Assembly (NCBI GenBank): GCA_013416395.1
Contig: JACCEP010000001.1
Span: 372,001-436,000, forward strand
DNA: 64,000 bases
Source: Alcaligenaceae bacterium
GTDB taxonomy: Bacteria > Pseudomonadota > Gammaproteobacteria > Burkholderiales > Burkholderiaceae_B
Direction: 5' to 3'
Shown: positions 1 to 8,718 of the stretch, in pieces
Numbering within the stretch: position 1 is the stretch's first letter
How the letters are laid out: every line of letters starts with the position of its first letter
Made by a program: the position numbers and the translations under genes
The notes under the pieces: generated by a model
What the model saw: only the letters and a program-made list of their open reading frames with translations
Database searches by the model: none
What the model was told of the DNA's origin: nothing

Positions 1-840
1 AGGGCGTAGCCCACGAACGGGGGGTGTAGAGGCTTCTGCGCCCCCACGTCTCAGCTGCTCAAAAGCAGCAATACGATGTTCGGAAATGTCATACCCTTGT
101 CCTTGAGCAACAGCAACGATGTCATCAACTATGGCTTCCGCTTGTGCCAGTAATTCTGGATCATCCGCCAGACCATCAATCGGCAAGCGCGTCAATGCAC
201 ACAATGAATTGACCGACGCATTGCGTAGTAGCTTGATCCAGATTTCTTCATGCAAGCGCGTACTGGCCTCAGCATTGACGCCACTTTCTAATAACAACTG
301 CACGACGTTTTTCAGCCGGGTGCTTACGTGCCCATTTGGTTCGCCCAACACCCATCGATTATTACCCAGATGCCGCACGACGCCAGGAGCAATAACCTCG
401 TTGGCGGAATAAACAACACAGCCCAACGCGCGCTCTGGAGTCAGGCGGTTCCATAATGCGGCGTCTGGATCCAATAGTGGCAAAGATTCTGGCTTATGAC
501 TACCAACTTTCCACCACCACGGAATACCATTTGCTGCAAATACTGCATAACCGTTTTGTCCAGTTAAGTGGCATAACGCATCTGCAGCAGCAGGCTGCCC
601 CATTGCCTTTAACGCAACAAAGGTCACATCCTGCTCTGGGAGATCTGAAGGCCGGTCGGTAATGAAATCTGGTCTGGCGATGATTGTTTCGGTGGGCGTC
701 TCAAGACGCAGGCCGTTCATTTCAATTGCTTCTTTCTGGGCACCACGAGCAACTACTGACAGCGTTGCCGCACCAGCATTACCCATGCGCCCCAGCAAAT
801 AGCCGCCAACAGCGCCTGCGCCGAAAATACAAACTTTCAT
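1..840 (-). CDS. 2-dehydropantoate 2-reductase family protein (partial, runs off left edge)
   Basis: The reverse frame from the ATG at 840 stays open for 280 codons to the window edge, so the C-terminus is missing. The protein belongs to the ketopantoate reductase (PanE/ApbA) family, which reduces a 2-oxo acid with NADPH. Visible signs are an N-terminal Rossmann loop (GAGAVGG, residues 7-13), the conserved Lys in VALK (K78), an NG pair at N104-G105 and the KLxxN motif at K203-N207, equivalent to the catalytic Lys/Asn region of the family. Family members are about 300 residues, so nearly all of it is here. It lies beside alcohol and hydroxyacid dehydrogenases rather than panB/panC, so it may act on another oxo acid; true pantothenate biosynthesis is not shown. 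Confidence 0.85.
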   Translation of the reverse strand, partial: MKVCIFGAGAVGGYLLGRMGNAGAATLSVVARGAQKEAIEMNGLRLETPTETIIARPDFITDRPSDLPEQDVTFVALKAMGQPAAADALCHLTGQNGYAVFAANGIPWWWKVGSHKPESLPLLDPDAALWNRLTPERALGCVVYSANEVIAPGVVRHLGNNRWVLGEPNGHVSTRLKNVVQLLLESGVNAEASTRLHEEIWIKLLRNASVNSLCALTRLPIDGLADDPELLAQAEAIVDDIVAVAQGQGYDISEHRIAAFEQLRRGGAEASTPPVRGLRP

Positions 841-1022
841 ACGGCTAATCCTAACAATGTGTCGAAGACGATAACTTCGTTTTCTGTAGCATATTTGATT
901 GGCCCTGCTTTGAATGCAGCAAAATATTAGAGGGCCTCCCGCAACCATTTTTATGACCGTACCCACTGACAAACAAGACACCACCAGACACTTATCAAGA
1001 AATAGTGTCTCAATACTACCTT

Positions 1023-2192
1023 CTAGACGTCACCCCTCATGGCCTGCGTTAGCAAATGCCGCATGTCGTCGCGCGTCGGTGATCGTGGATTGACCGCGAT
1101 ATTTCCCGAGAGCAATGCCTCATCGATCACTTCATCAAAGCGATCCTCAGTCAACCCAAAGTCGGCCAAGGTTTGAGTAAGACCAATGTCTTTTTTAAGT
1201 TGCTGCACCGCGACAACGGATTGATGTGCGGCATCTCGTAAGCTCAGTCCGTCGACCGGCTGACCAAACAGCTTGGCTATGCGTGCATAATAATGAAAAT
1301 TGGCAGGTAAATTAAACTGCATGACTGGCGCTAACATGATTGCGTTTACCAATCCATGCGGGATGTGAAACAGGTTGCCCAGAGGGAGCGCAAAGGCATG
1401 CGCCAAACCAAGTCGCACGCGGTTAAACGCAATGCCAGCTAGCGTACTGGCAACAAGCATATTGCAGCGCGCATCTAGGTTATCGCCTTGCAAAACTGCC
1501 TTTCTTAAATTGTCTGCAATCAGTGCTATAGATTTCTCGGCAACGGCTTCTACAATCAAATTGCTGTTCTTATTTACGTACGACTCAATGCTATGTGTCA
1601 ACGCGTCCATACCTGTTGCGGCAGTAATGGGTGCAGGTAGCGTTACTGTCAGTTCGGGATCGAGCAGGGCAATACGTGGGCAATTAAAATAACTGCCGAT
1701 GTTTACCTTTACATCATTTTTAGTATCTGAAAGTACGGACCAAACGGTCACTTCACTGCCCGTGCCGGCCGTTGTCGGGATCGCAACAACGGGGGCACCG
1801 GCTCGCACTGCCTTATCAACGCCAAAATAATCTTGAATCGAACCAGGATTAGTCAGCATAAGCGCAATTGCCTTTCCTGCGTCAAGAACGCTACCTCCTC
1901 CGATAGCAACTACCCCGTCACTCCCGTTGCTTCGCGCAATGACGAGACCCGCGTTTACCGAATCCACAGTGGGATCACTTTCAATATCGGAAAAGACCGT
2001 GAACGGAATATTCGCCTGCATTAAGACTTGAGCAGCGCGATCCTTAATACCTGCCTTAACAACACCCGGATCACAAACAAGAAGGACAGACTGCAATCCA
2101 AGCTCACGAACCGCATTCGGTAGCGTAGACAAAACGCCTTGCCCACACCGAATTTCCGTCGGCGTATAAAACTCAAACGTTTTAGAAGTCAT
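1023..2192 (-). CDS. Iron-containing alcohol dehydrogenase
   Basis: This 389-residue protein is a group III (Fe-dependent) alcohol dehydrogenase, oxidising an alcohol or reducing an aldehyde/oxo group with NAD(P) in the cytoplasm. The nucleotide loop GGGS is at 98-101 and the family stretch PTTAGTGSE at 139-147. All four expected metal ligands are present: D196 and H200 (GMDALTH), H265 (GLAHAF) and H279 (IPHG). Length is normal. It is transcribed leftwards, divergent from the D-2-hydroxyacid dehydrogenase across a 283-base promoter region. Maleylacetate reductases and short-chain alcohol dehydrogenases share this fold, so the substrate is open. Confidence 0.9.
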   Translation of the reverse strand: MTSKTFEFYTPTEIRCGQGVLSTLPNAVRELGLQSVLLVCDPGVVKAGIKDRAAQVLMQANIPFTVFSDIESDPTVDSVNAGLVIARSNGSDGVVAIGGGSVLDAGKAIALMLTNPGSIQDYFGVDKAVRAGAPVVAIPTTAGTGSEVTVWSVLSDTKNDVKVNIGSYFNCPRIALLDPELTVTLPAPITAATGMDALTHSIESYVNKNSNLIVEAVAEKSIALIADNLRKAVLQGDNLDARCNMLVASTLAGIAFNRVRLGLAHAFALPLGNLFHIPHGLVNAIMLAPVMQFNLPANFHYYARIAKLFGQPVDGLSLRDAAHQSVVAVQQLKKDIGLTQTLADFGLTEDRFDEVIDEALLSGNIAVNPRSPTRDDMRHLLTQAMRGDV

Positions 2193-2475
2193 AGAGGTAC
2201 CGGGTTACTGTACTCATAGGTCATAAAAGTATGAGACACATGTGCCTACTCGCCAATTCCAATTAAGTTAAGGCTGAGTTTCCATCTGCTTAATTCGGAT
2301 AAACCCTTGAACGCGATGCTATTACGCACGCACGCCACAAGTTGAGCAATACTGTTCACGTCGCCCTCATTGCACGCTTGTTCTGTTTAACCCGTAACTT
2401 ACACTTTGTCGACTTGAAACTGACAACACTGGTCGACTAGAACACATAAGCCCACATTGCCCATGAGGCCTACCG
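2193..2475. promoter_or_regulatory. Divergent promoter region between alcohol and hydroxyacid dehydrogenases
   Basis: This 283-base AT-richer gap separates two divergent starts and should carry both promoters. A GTCGACT heptamer occurs twice, near 2408 and 2432, about one helical turn multiple apart, which could be a regulator site. No regulator gene adjoins it. No open frame of note. Confidence 0.4.
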
Positions 2476-3489
2476 ATGACAATCAACGTTATGCGACTGA
2501 AGCACTGGATCGACCCAAGCTTTGACGAAATAATCCGCGCACATCCAGAGATTCAGTTATCCATCCTCGACCAAGATAGTGCGCCGGAAATCAATTGGGA
2601 AGTTCTGAGTCGAACCAACATTTACCATATCTCTGTTGCCAAGGATGAGGTGCCGCCGCAATGGCAGGTGACAGCGAGTCTCTTGGAAAAATGCCCGCAA
2701 CTGAAAGTAGTGTCTACCGCCGGTGCTGGATACGATACCGTTGATGTCGCCGCATGCACAGAAAGAGGTGTGCTGGTGGTCAATCAGGCGGGAGGCAATG
2801 CGGAGTCAGTCGCCGAACATACCTTTGCGCTGATGCTGGCATTAAGCTGCCGCATCGTAGAATCAGACCTTGCCTTGAAGCACAAGAGCGGTTTTTCACG
2901 GGAAGACCTGATGGGGCACGAGCTGGCCGGTAAGGTCCTGGGGCTAGTGGGGATCGGTCATATCGGCGCGCGTGTAGCAGAGCTGGCGAGTGCGTTCAGG
3001 ATGAAAGTATTAGCTTTTGACCCGCATCTTGACGACGCAACCATACGGTCTAGAGGCGGGATACCATCAACGCTGCAAAAGCTTCTACACGACAGCGACA
3101 TCGTCAGCCTTCACTGCCCACGCACTACCGAAACGACAAACATGTTTGGCGCTTCACAATTTGGTCAAATGAAAAAAGGTGCTCTGTTCATCTCGACCGC
3201 AAGAGGCGGCATCCATGATGAAGACGCCTTGTACCACTCCTTAATCGACAGTGATCTGGGAGGGGCGGGCCTGGATGTCTGGCTCACCGAGCCCCCTTCC
3301 CAAGACCACCCTCTCCTCACACTGCCCAATGTCGTTTCAACGTACCACACTGCAGGCGTGACACACGAGGGCAGACGTAATATCGCCACGATCTCAGCAC
3401 AGCAGATTGTTGACATTTGTTCCGGACGCAAACCGCCGCGGATGCTTAATGCGGAGGTATATCCGGAAGCTGTTTCGGGCCTTGTCTGA
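2476..3489 (+). CDS. D-isomer-specific 2-hydroxyacid dehydrogenase
   Basis: The 337-residue protein matches the D-2-hydroxyacid dehydrogenase family (phosphoglycerate, glyoxylate/hydroxypyruvate and related reductases), which interconvert 2-oxo and D-2-hydroxy acids with NAD(P)H. The Rossmann loop GIGHIG is at 159-164. The catalytic triad is complete: R243 (TARGG), E272 (EPP) and H291 (HTAG). Length is typical of members without an ACT domain, so it is unlikely to be a regulated SerA. Its neighbours, an alcohol dehydrogenase and a ketopantoate-reductase-like protein, suggest oxo/hydroxy acid metabolism. The substrate cannot be read from sequence. Confidence 0.88.
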   Translation: MTINVMRLKHWIDPSFDEIIRAHPEIQLSILDQDSAPEINWEVLSRTNIYHISVAKDEVPPQWQVTASLLEKCPQLKVVSTAGAGYDTVDVAACTERGVLVVNQAGGNAESVAEHTFALMLALSCRIVESDLALKHKSGFSREDLMGHELAGKVLGLVGIGHIGARVAELASAFRMKVLAFDPHLDDATIRSRGGIPSTLQKLLHDSDIVSLHCPRTTETTNMFGASQFGQMKKGALFISTARGGIHDEDALYHSLIDSDLGGAGLDVWLTEPPSQDHPLLTLPNVVSTYHTAGVTHEGRRNIATISAQQIVDICSGRKPPRMLNAEVYPEAVSGLV

Positions 3490-3549
3490 CACCTTACCTC
3501 ACGGCAATAAGCGCACCAGACAGAAAACCCTTTTTCAGGTTAATTCGGA

Positions 3550-3572
3550 AAGGGCAAAAACTCACTGCCCTT
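3550..3572. terminator. Hairpin between convergent genes
   Basis: AAGGGCA (3550-3556) pairs with TGCCCTT (3566-3572) around a 9-base loop, between the ends of the hydroxyacid dehydrogenase and the DUF169 gene. There is no clear U tract, so it may be a weak bidirectional terminator or a 3' stabilising hairpin. Confidence 0.4.
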
Positions 3573-3623
3573 CTGGTCAGGTGAGTAGGCTTTTGTGAGG
3601 ATAAATAATGAAACGTGCCAAGC

Positions 3624-4430
3624 TCATTTTTTGTAGCTGACCGATAAACCGGCGCGTACATCTTGTTGAATCCCATATTGTGGAATCGGATAACGCAAAC
3701 CATTTTTTGAAAGCGCCTGCATTCCCTCTAATGCTTTAACGATATCAAGCGGGGTCAAAGCCATCAGCATCTCCTCGTCAAGAACGCCACCGTAGCGTCT
3801 TTCGGCATAACAGGGTATCGACAAACTTGGCTCCCGAGTTTGCAGCGCACGCCCCCAAGAGTCGGCGCATGACGACTCGCCCACGACACTCCAATCAAAA
3901 CGTTTGTATCCAGCCCACTGGAGTCCGTTAATGAAATAAATCATTGCCCCTGGTGTTGCATAAAATAGTGCGATATCGGGCGCGGCAAACTCGGCAGATG
4001 CTTGCTCGCCTTGCCCCCATTTGCTTAACGGTGCCGCAACAAGTGCCTTGTATTTTCCTTTGGGCACGCAATGCATCGCTTGCTGATGTTTACCCGCATC
4101 CTCCTGTGTTGCAAACCAGACGCCTGTCATGTGCTTTCCGGATATCCAATCTGGGTCTTGCCCGCCCAATCCAACGACAGATCGACATTGGTCTCCAACA
4201 AGGTCATCCGCGGTAATTCCCACGGTCCAACCTAAGCGAGACGCTTGGGCGACTATTTGATCCATAGTGTGTACCGCTGTCGGCCTTCTCACTCGCGGTA
4301 CGGACTCCATCGCCTCAACCGACTCATAGAGACGCATTCCAAAAGGAATCGCCTTTAATTTGAGCGCTTTTTCGAGATCAGCGGAGACTTTGGCAAAATC
4401 AATTTCATGCTCAAGTTTTTTGCTATCCAT
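3624..4430 (-). CDS. DUF169 family protein
   Basis: This 268-residue protein resembles the uncharacterised DUF169 family: the early PFGMRLYES stretch, a central CRSVVGLGG segment, and GAMIYFINGLQWAGYKR look family-like. No signal peptide or membrane segment is evident, so it should be cytoplasmic. The function of the family is not established; members often occur beside aromatic or radical metabolism genes. It follows the PaaY-like gene by 21 bases on the same strand and is probably cotranscribed with it, which links it loosely to CoA-thioester or aromatic-acid chemistry. Assignment is by recognition only. Confidence 0.7.
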   Translation of the reverse strand: MDSKKLEHEIDFAKVSADLEKALKLKAIPFGMRLYESVEAMESVPRVRRPTAVHTMDQIVAQASRLGWTVGITADDLVGDQCRSVVGLGGQDPDWISGKHMTGVWFATQEDAGKHQQAMHCVPKGKYKALVAAPLSKWGQGEQASAEFAAPDIALFYATPGAMIYFINGLQWAGYKRFDWSVVGESSCADSWGRALQTREPSLSIPCYAERRYGGVLDEEMLMALTPLDIVKALEGMQALSKNGLRYPIPQYGIQQDVRAGLSVSYKK

Positions 4431-4451
4431 TTTTTTCCTTGGAAGGGTTAA

Positions 4452-5039
4452 CTAATCAGGCTTAATCATCTCTTTAGTAATACGACTACGACCCGCCTCC
4501 TCACTCTGCAGCGCCTCCGTCTCCTGCATAGACCCCAGACATCGTTTTGTTAAACGCTGATATACCCGCGTGCCAAAATTTTTATTTGAAATTTCTGTAT
4601 CGCTCAGACTGCGAGTAACACGGGCGGGCGACCCTACTACCATGCTGCGAGGTGGAATCTGCGCGCCAGTTTTCACAAACGCCATCGCCCCCACTATGCT
4701 TGATTCACCAATACGAGCGTCATCCATGACGACTGCATTCATGCCTACCAGTGCATTCTTGCCAATGTAGCAACCGTGAAGAATAACGCCGTGCCCAATG
4801 TGGCCATCCACATCCACAACCAGCTCACCCTCCACAGGCCCATGCAAAACACAGCTGTCCTGAATATTGGCACCCTCACAGATCACAATTCGACCAAAAT
4901 CACCACGCAAGCTCGCCAGAGGGCCGATATACACACCGGGCCCCACGACAACATCCCCGATAAGGACGGCAGTGGGGTGAACATAGGCTGATGGATGTAC
5001 TACCGGCGTAATGCCGTCAATCGCGTATACCTTAACCAT
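4452..5039 (-). CDS. paaY: PaaY-like hexapeptide-repeat protein (gamma-carbonic-anhydrase fold)
   Basis: The 195-residue protein is close to PaaY/CaiE: a left-handed beta-helix built of hexapeptide repeats. PaaY is described as a thioesterase that hydrolyses stalled CoA adducts of the phenylacetate pathway; the fold is that of gamma carbonic anhydrases. Visible are the family pattern LRGDFGR (44-50), GANIQD (56-61) and three likely metal histidines H66, H83 and H88, with the H-x4-H spacing of that fold. A charged C-terminal tail after about residue 165 is less conserved. It is more than 43 kb from the other paa genes and paired with DUF169, so its link to phenylacetate is inferred only from sequence. 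Confidence 0.8.
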   Translation of the reverse strand: MVKVYAIDGITPVVHPSAYVHPTAVLIGDVVVGPGVYIGPLASLRGDFGRIVICEGANIQDSCVLHGPVEGELVVDVDGHIGHGVILHGCYIGKNALVGMNAVVMDDARIGESSIVGAMAFVKTGAQIPPRSMVVGSPARVTRSLSDTEISNKNFGTRVYQRLTKRCLGSMQETEALQSEEAGRSRITKEMIKPD

Positions 5040-5043
5040 TTAG

Positions 5044-5289
5044 CTATTCCTTTTCACCATTAATAGTGCTTAAGTCGAACCCTCGGGCAGCGTCCGCTTT
5101 TTCTCGCAGGGCGCACACATCATCGAATTGAAGGGGGGATACGGCAGCCCGTTTGCTGGCACGCACCAGCACACCACCCTTTAACTCTGATTCTTCGACG
5201 AACAAGAAGATCAATCCTATCTCATTCGGCTTGCGTCCGGTAAGCAACTTGAGCCCGGCGCCTTGATGGCAATCACCAACCGCCTGGCC
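5044..5289 (-). pseudogene. Short open frame without a clear start, possible gene remnant
   Basis: A reverse frame of about 80 codons runs from just after a stop at 5290-5292 to a stop 4 bases before paaY. Its composition (VEESELKGG, VRASKRAAVSPLQFDD) looks protein-like rather than random, but the only candidate starts are weak, such as TTG at 5247. It looks like the 3' end of a gene whose front was lost when the neighbouring transporter promoter was placed here. I do not recognise the family. It could also be a genuine small protein read from TTG with translation coupled to paaY. Confidence 0.3.
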
Positions 5290-5447
5290 CTACAAATTCG
5301 CCAAACATCGCCTTCCGAAAAAATTAAGGGTAGCCAAAAGACCTTGCTCTACAATCGACTCATAATTGCCTGCAGCGGTAAGGTGTAACGTCACAGTCCA
5401 AACACATCCGTCTGACAAGAAGCAAATTACTACAGGAGGAGACGCGG
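5290..5447 (+). promoter_or_regulatory. Upstream region of the LIV importer operon
   Basis: The 158 bases before the first permease should contain the operon promoter. The start at 5448 is preceded by a strong ribosome site, AGGAGGAG, ending about 9 bases upstream. No operator palindrome stood out. Confidence 0.4.
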
Positions 5448-6353
5448 ATGTTTTTGAATATCCTGCCATTGGCGCTCGTCGATGGCATCGCCTATGCAAG
5501 CTTGCTGTTTCTTGTGTCCATGGGGCTGACATTGATTTTCGGCGTTATGGGCATACTGAACGTCGCACACGGGTCCTTTTACGCCTTTGGTGGCTACGCC
5601 GCATCAACCCTTGTGATGCTGCTTGCACCCTCTACGCAATCAGCCCTCATCCCCTTACTAAGTCTATTCTTGACGGCAATTGTGGTTGGCATCGTGCTGG
5701 GCGGTTTGATGGAAGTCGTGCTTATACGCCGAACACTGCGGTACGACCCTACGCTCAAGTTGCTCATTACGTTTGGTGCGTTCCTGATGCTCGAGGATGT
5801 TCAACGCCTGATCTGGGGAGCTCAACCTTATAGCGCAAATGAAGTGGTCAGTCGTCTGGGCAATATCGAATTGGGCGATATCACCTATACAACATACCAA
5901 CTCGTCGTGGTGCCCGTGACGGCGCTGGTGGCCTATGTCGCACTTGAGTACTTCTTGAAACGCACTAACCTGGGCAAACAGACAGTCGCGATTACGCACA
6001 ATCGCGAGGTGGCTACAGCATTGGGCATCAATGCACGCAAAATCGGATTCATCACCTTTGTCATTGGCGCGGTATTAGGCGTGCTGGGCGGAGCCATGGC
6101 GTCGCCCACCACCTCGCTGGTGCCGGGCGCAGGCACAGACATGATTGTGTTGTCTTTTGCCGTAGTGGCCACCGCAGGCCTGGGCCAGGTGACGGGGGCG
6201 CTGATCGCCGCCTTGCTTATTGGCATCGTACGGTCCATTTCCGTGTATATGGCACCTGAGCTAGAAGTGGCCGTCCCGTACATCATCATGGTACTGGTGC
6301 TCATCATTCGGCCTCACGGCCTGTTCACTGTTGCACAAGCGAGGACGATCTGA
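5448..6353 (+). CDS. Branched-chain amino acid-type ABC transporter permease (LivH family)
   Basis: A 301-residue inner-membrane protein made of hydrophobic helices, matching the LivH permease family that forms the channel of LIV-type (HAAT) importers with a LivM partner. Typical are the N-terminal ALVDGIAYASLLFLVSMG segment and the conserved GVMGILNVAHGSFYAFGGY stretch after the first helices, and the C-terminal PHGLF end. A strong ribosome site precedes the ATG. Its stop overlaps the start of the next permease. HAAT systems carry aromatic acids and amides as well as branched-chain amino acids, and the dehydrogenases in this operon make a carboxylate or alcohol-derived substrate plausible. 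Confidence 0.92.
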   Translation: MFLNILPLALVDGIAYASLLFLVSMGLTLIFGVMGILNVAHGSFYAFGGYAASTLVMLLAPSTQSALIPLLSLFLTAIVVGIVLGGLMEVVLIRRTLRYDPTLKLLITFGAFLMLEDVQRLIWGAQPYSANEVVSRLGNIELGDITYTTYQLVVVPVTALVAYVALEYFLKRTNLGKQTVAITHNREVATALGINARKIGFITFVIGAVLGVLGGAMASPTTSLVPGAGTDMIVLSFAVVATAGLGQVTGALIAALLIGIVRSISVYMAPELEVAVPYIIMVLVLIIRPHGLFTVAQARTI

Positions 6354-7291
6354 TGTTAGTGCCGGTACTTTCGCTTGCCAGTGCGGCGCTTGCCTTAATC
6401 TGCGGCCTGCTACTTCCCTGGACCATCACACCCATTGTCATCGGTCTGACTTACGCCATCGCCGCTTTAGGCGTATCGGTAATGGTGCGTGCCGGGCAAG
6501 TGTCGTTTGGTCATGCCATGTATGCGTGCATCTCGGCATATACGGTCGCCTTCCTCGCACGCGCCTTTCCTCAACTGGACGCCATCGTGCTGATTGTGGC
6601 GGGTGCAGCAGCCAGTTTGGTATGCAGTGCCATCATCGGTGTGTTCATCGTGCGCTACCGCGGTATTTTCTTTGGCATGCTCAACCTGGCGCTCAGCATG
6701 GTGTTGTATGCACTACTGGGCAAGCTCTATCACCTGACAGGCGGCACCGATGGCATACGCCTGAACCGCCCCGAAATTCTGGGTATGGCGCTGGAGCGCG
6801 GCCCCTTCGAAATCGCCTTGCTCGTTCTCACACTGCTGCTGTCGCTGGTACTGGCCTGGTGGGTGCAACGCTATTTCCGCTCAGGCAGTGGCGAGGCGCT
6901 TTCTGGAATTAAAACCAACGAAACTCGGCTCGAATATTTGGGCTTTTCGGCTTGGTATGTCATGTGGAAGGGCTACCTGCTTTCAGCCGCAGTCGTAGGT
7001 TTTTCTGGAAGTTTGCTGGCGCTGATGCAAGGCTTGGTCACGCCTGATATTGGTGCCTGGCTAAGGTCGGGCGAATTTGTGTTCATCACTATCCTGGGTG
7101 GCGCAGGGCATGCGGCCGGCGCATTCTTGGGTGCATTCGGATTCGAGGCTGTGAAGCTGGTGTCGGCAGCATGGTTTCCTGGGCTGTGGCAGTTTTTGCT
7201 CGGTTTTACGCTGGTTGTGGTTATCTTCATCTTCCCTACTGGCTTCGTCGGGCAACTCATGCGGCGCAAACGCACACCGGCGAGGGCATAG
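6353..7291 (+). CDS. Branched-chain amino acid-type ABC transporter permease (LivM family)
   Basis: This 312-residue membrane protein is the LivM-type partner of the preceding permease. It has about nine hydrophobic segments, the family stretch VMVRAGQVSFGHAMYA near residue 45, and the ILGGAGHAAGAFLGAFGFE loop in the C-terminal half. Its start overlaps the previous stop by one base (TGATG), so the two permeases are translationally coupled. It ends 2 bases before the ATPase start. Substrate specificity lies in the binding protein encoded at the end of the operon. Confidence 0.92.
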   Translation: MLVPVLSLASAALALICGLLLPWTITPIVIGLTYAIAALGVSVMVRAGQVSFGHAMYACISAYTVAFLARAFPQLDAIVLIVAGAAASLVCSAIIGVFIVRYRGIFFGMLNLALSMVLYALLGKLYHLTGGTDGIRLNRPEILGMALERGPFEIALLVLTLLLSLVLAWWVQRYFRSGSGEALSGIKTNETRLEYLGFSAWYVMWKGYLLSAAVVGFSGSLLALMQGLVTPDIGAWLRSGEFVFITILGGAGHAAGAFLGAFGFEAVKLVSAAWFPGLWQFLLGFTLVVVIFIFPTGFVGQLMRRKRTPARA

Positions 7292-7293
7292 CA

Positions 7294-8034
7294 ATGGCAG
7301 CGCTAATCCGTACTGAAGGACTGCATCTCACGTTTGGCGGTGTGGTCGCGGCCGATCACATCGATTTCGAACTGCACACCGGCGAGCGTCTGGCCGTAAT
7401 CGGCCAGAACGGCGCAGGCAAAACAACCTTTATCAATATCTGCACGGGTTATCTGAAGCCTGAGGCAGGCCGCGTGCTGCTCGAAGGCGTCGACATTACC
7501 GGCATGGCACCGCGCAAGATCGTCCGGCTGGGCGTAGGACGTTCGTTTCAGTTGCCGCAGCTGTTCACTGAGCACACGGTGCGTCAATGCATACAGATTG
7601 CTGCCGCTCGTCAAAACAAGGACTTAAGCTGGTTCCGCCCTCTGGCTAGCACAGTCGACGCGCATGAGGTTGAAGAAACACTTGAGCTGGTCGGGCTTCA
7701 CGCCGATGCCGAGGAGTTATCCAGCGATTTGCCCGAAGGCAAGCGCAAGCTGCTGGATGTGGCAATGGCACTTGCCTTGCGTCCCAAGCTGTTAATTATG
7801 GATGAACCCACCAGCGGGGTAGCATCCGAGGACAAGCACGGGCTTATGCAAACGGTAATGCACGCGCTGGACCAGCGCAAGGTTACAAGCTGGTTCGTGG
7901 AACACGATGTCGAGATCGTTGCTCGCTACGCCACGCGCGTGGCGGCATGGATCGCAGGGGCCGTGGTTGCCGACGGTACGCCCGAACAAGTGCTTAACAA
8001 TCCGCAAGTTAAGAGCGAAGTGCTGGGGACTTGA
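7294..8034 (+). CDS. LIV-type ABC transporter ATP-binding protein (LivG family)
   Basis: The 246-residue ATPase drives the importer formed by the two upstream permeases. The start is placed at the ATG at 7294, two bases after the permease stop; the frame is open further upstream but that part overlaps livM. Walker A is GQNGAGKTT (37-45) and Walker B is LLIMDEPTSG. The signature loop reads LPEGKRK instead of the usual LSGGQ; LivG proteins commonly deviate here, so activity is not excluded. The C-terminal third has the LivG-type extension. The product sits on the cytoplasmic face with the LivF partner. Confidence 0.92.
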   Translation: MAALIRTEGLHLTFGGVVAADHIDFELHTGERLAVIGQNGAGKTTFINICTGYLKPEAGRVLLEGVDITGMAPRKIVRLGVGRSFQLPQLFTEHTVRQCIQIAAARQNKDLSWFRPLASTVDAHEVEETLELVGLHADAEELSSDLPEGKRKLLDVAMALALRPKLLIMDEPTSGVASEDKHGLMQTVMHALDQRKVTSWFVEHDVEIVARYATRVAAWIAGAVVADGTPEQVLNNPQVKSEVLGT

Positions 8035-8037
8035 TTC

Positions 8038-8718
8038 ATGCTGACGATAACTGATTTAAATGTGGACCTGGCTGGAAATCAAATCTTGCGCAACATTAAC
8101 GCAAGCTTTGGTGCTGCGCAGACGATTGCAATCGTGGGGCGCAATGGCGCCGGCAAGACAACTTTGTTGCGCAGCATCATGGGGCTGACGGGCGTGAAGT
8201 CTGGCGTGATCATGTTGAACGATATCGACCTGACGCGCCGGCCGGCACATATTCGCGCCGCCTACAACATTGGCTACTCACCTGAAGATCGCGTTATTTT
8301 TCCAACCATGACGGTCGAAGAAAATTTGCGGCTGCCCTGCATTACGCAAAAGCAATCACGCAAAGAAATCGATGAGCGCCTTGCCGTCGTGTTGAAGGTG
8401 GTGCCCCAGATCGAACCAATGCTCAAACGCTCAGGAGCGGCATTATCAGGCGGCCAGGGCAAGATGGTGGCACTTGGACGCGCTCTCATGGTAGGTACGC
8501 GCATGTTGTTGCTTGACGAACCGTTCCAGGGCCTGGCACCTAAGCTCAGCATGGACTACACGCAGGCGCTGAGCCGACTGAGAGTCTTGCAGCCCGAGTT
8601 ATGCATCGTGATTACCGAATCGAACATAAAGCTATTAGGAAATATTCCGGATCAGACGTGGACCATAGAACGCGGCTCCATCGACGCCCAGGCAATTACC
8701 ATGAAGGAAGGCGTATAA
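8038..8718 (+). CDS. LIV-type ABC transporter ATP-binding protein (LivF family)
   Basis: The 226-residue second ATPase of the importer. It shows Walker A GRNGAGKTT near residue 37, a canonical signature LSGGQGKM and Walker B LLLDEPFQGLAP, the last typical of LivF. It follows livG by 3 bases and is followed directly by the aldehyde dehydrogenase with no gap, so transport and catabolism genes form one transcript. Length is slightly shorter than the usual 235 residues. Confidence 0.92.
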   Translation: MLTITDLNVDLAGNQILRNINASFGAAQTIAIVGRNGAGKTTLLRSIMGLTGVKSGVIMLNDIDLTRRPAHIRAAYNIGYSPEDRVIFPTMTVEENLRLPCITQKQSRKEIDERLAVVLKVVPQIEPMLKRSGAALSGGQGKMVALGRALMVGTRMLLLDEPFQGLAPKLSMDYTQALSRLRVLQPELCIVITESNIKLLGNIPDQTWTIERGSIDAQAITMKEGV

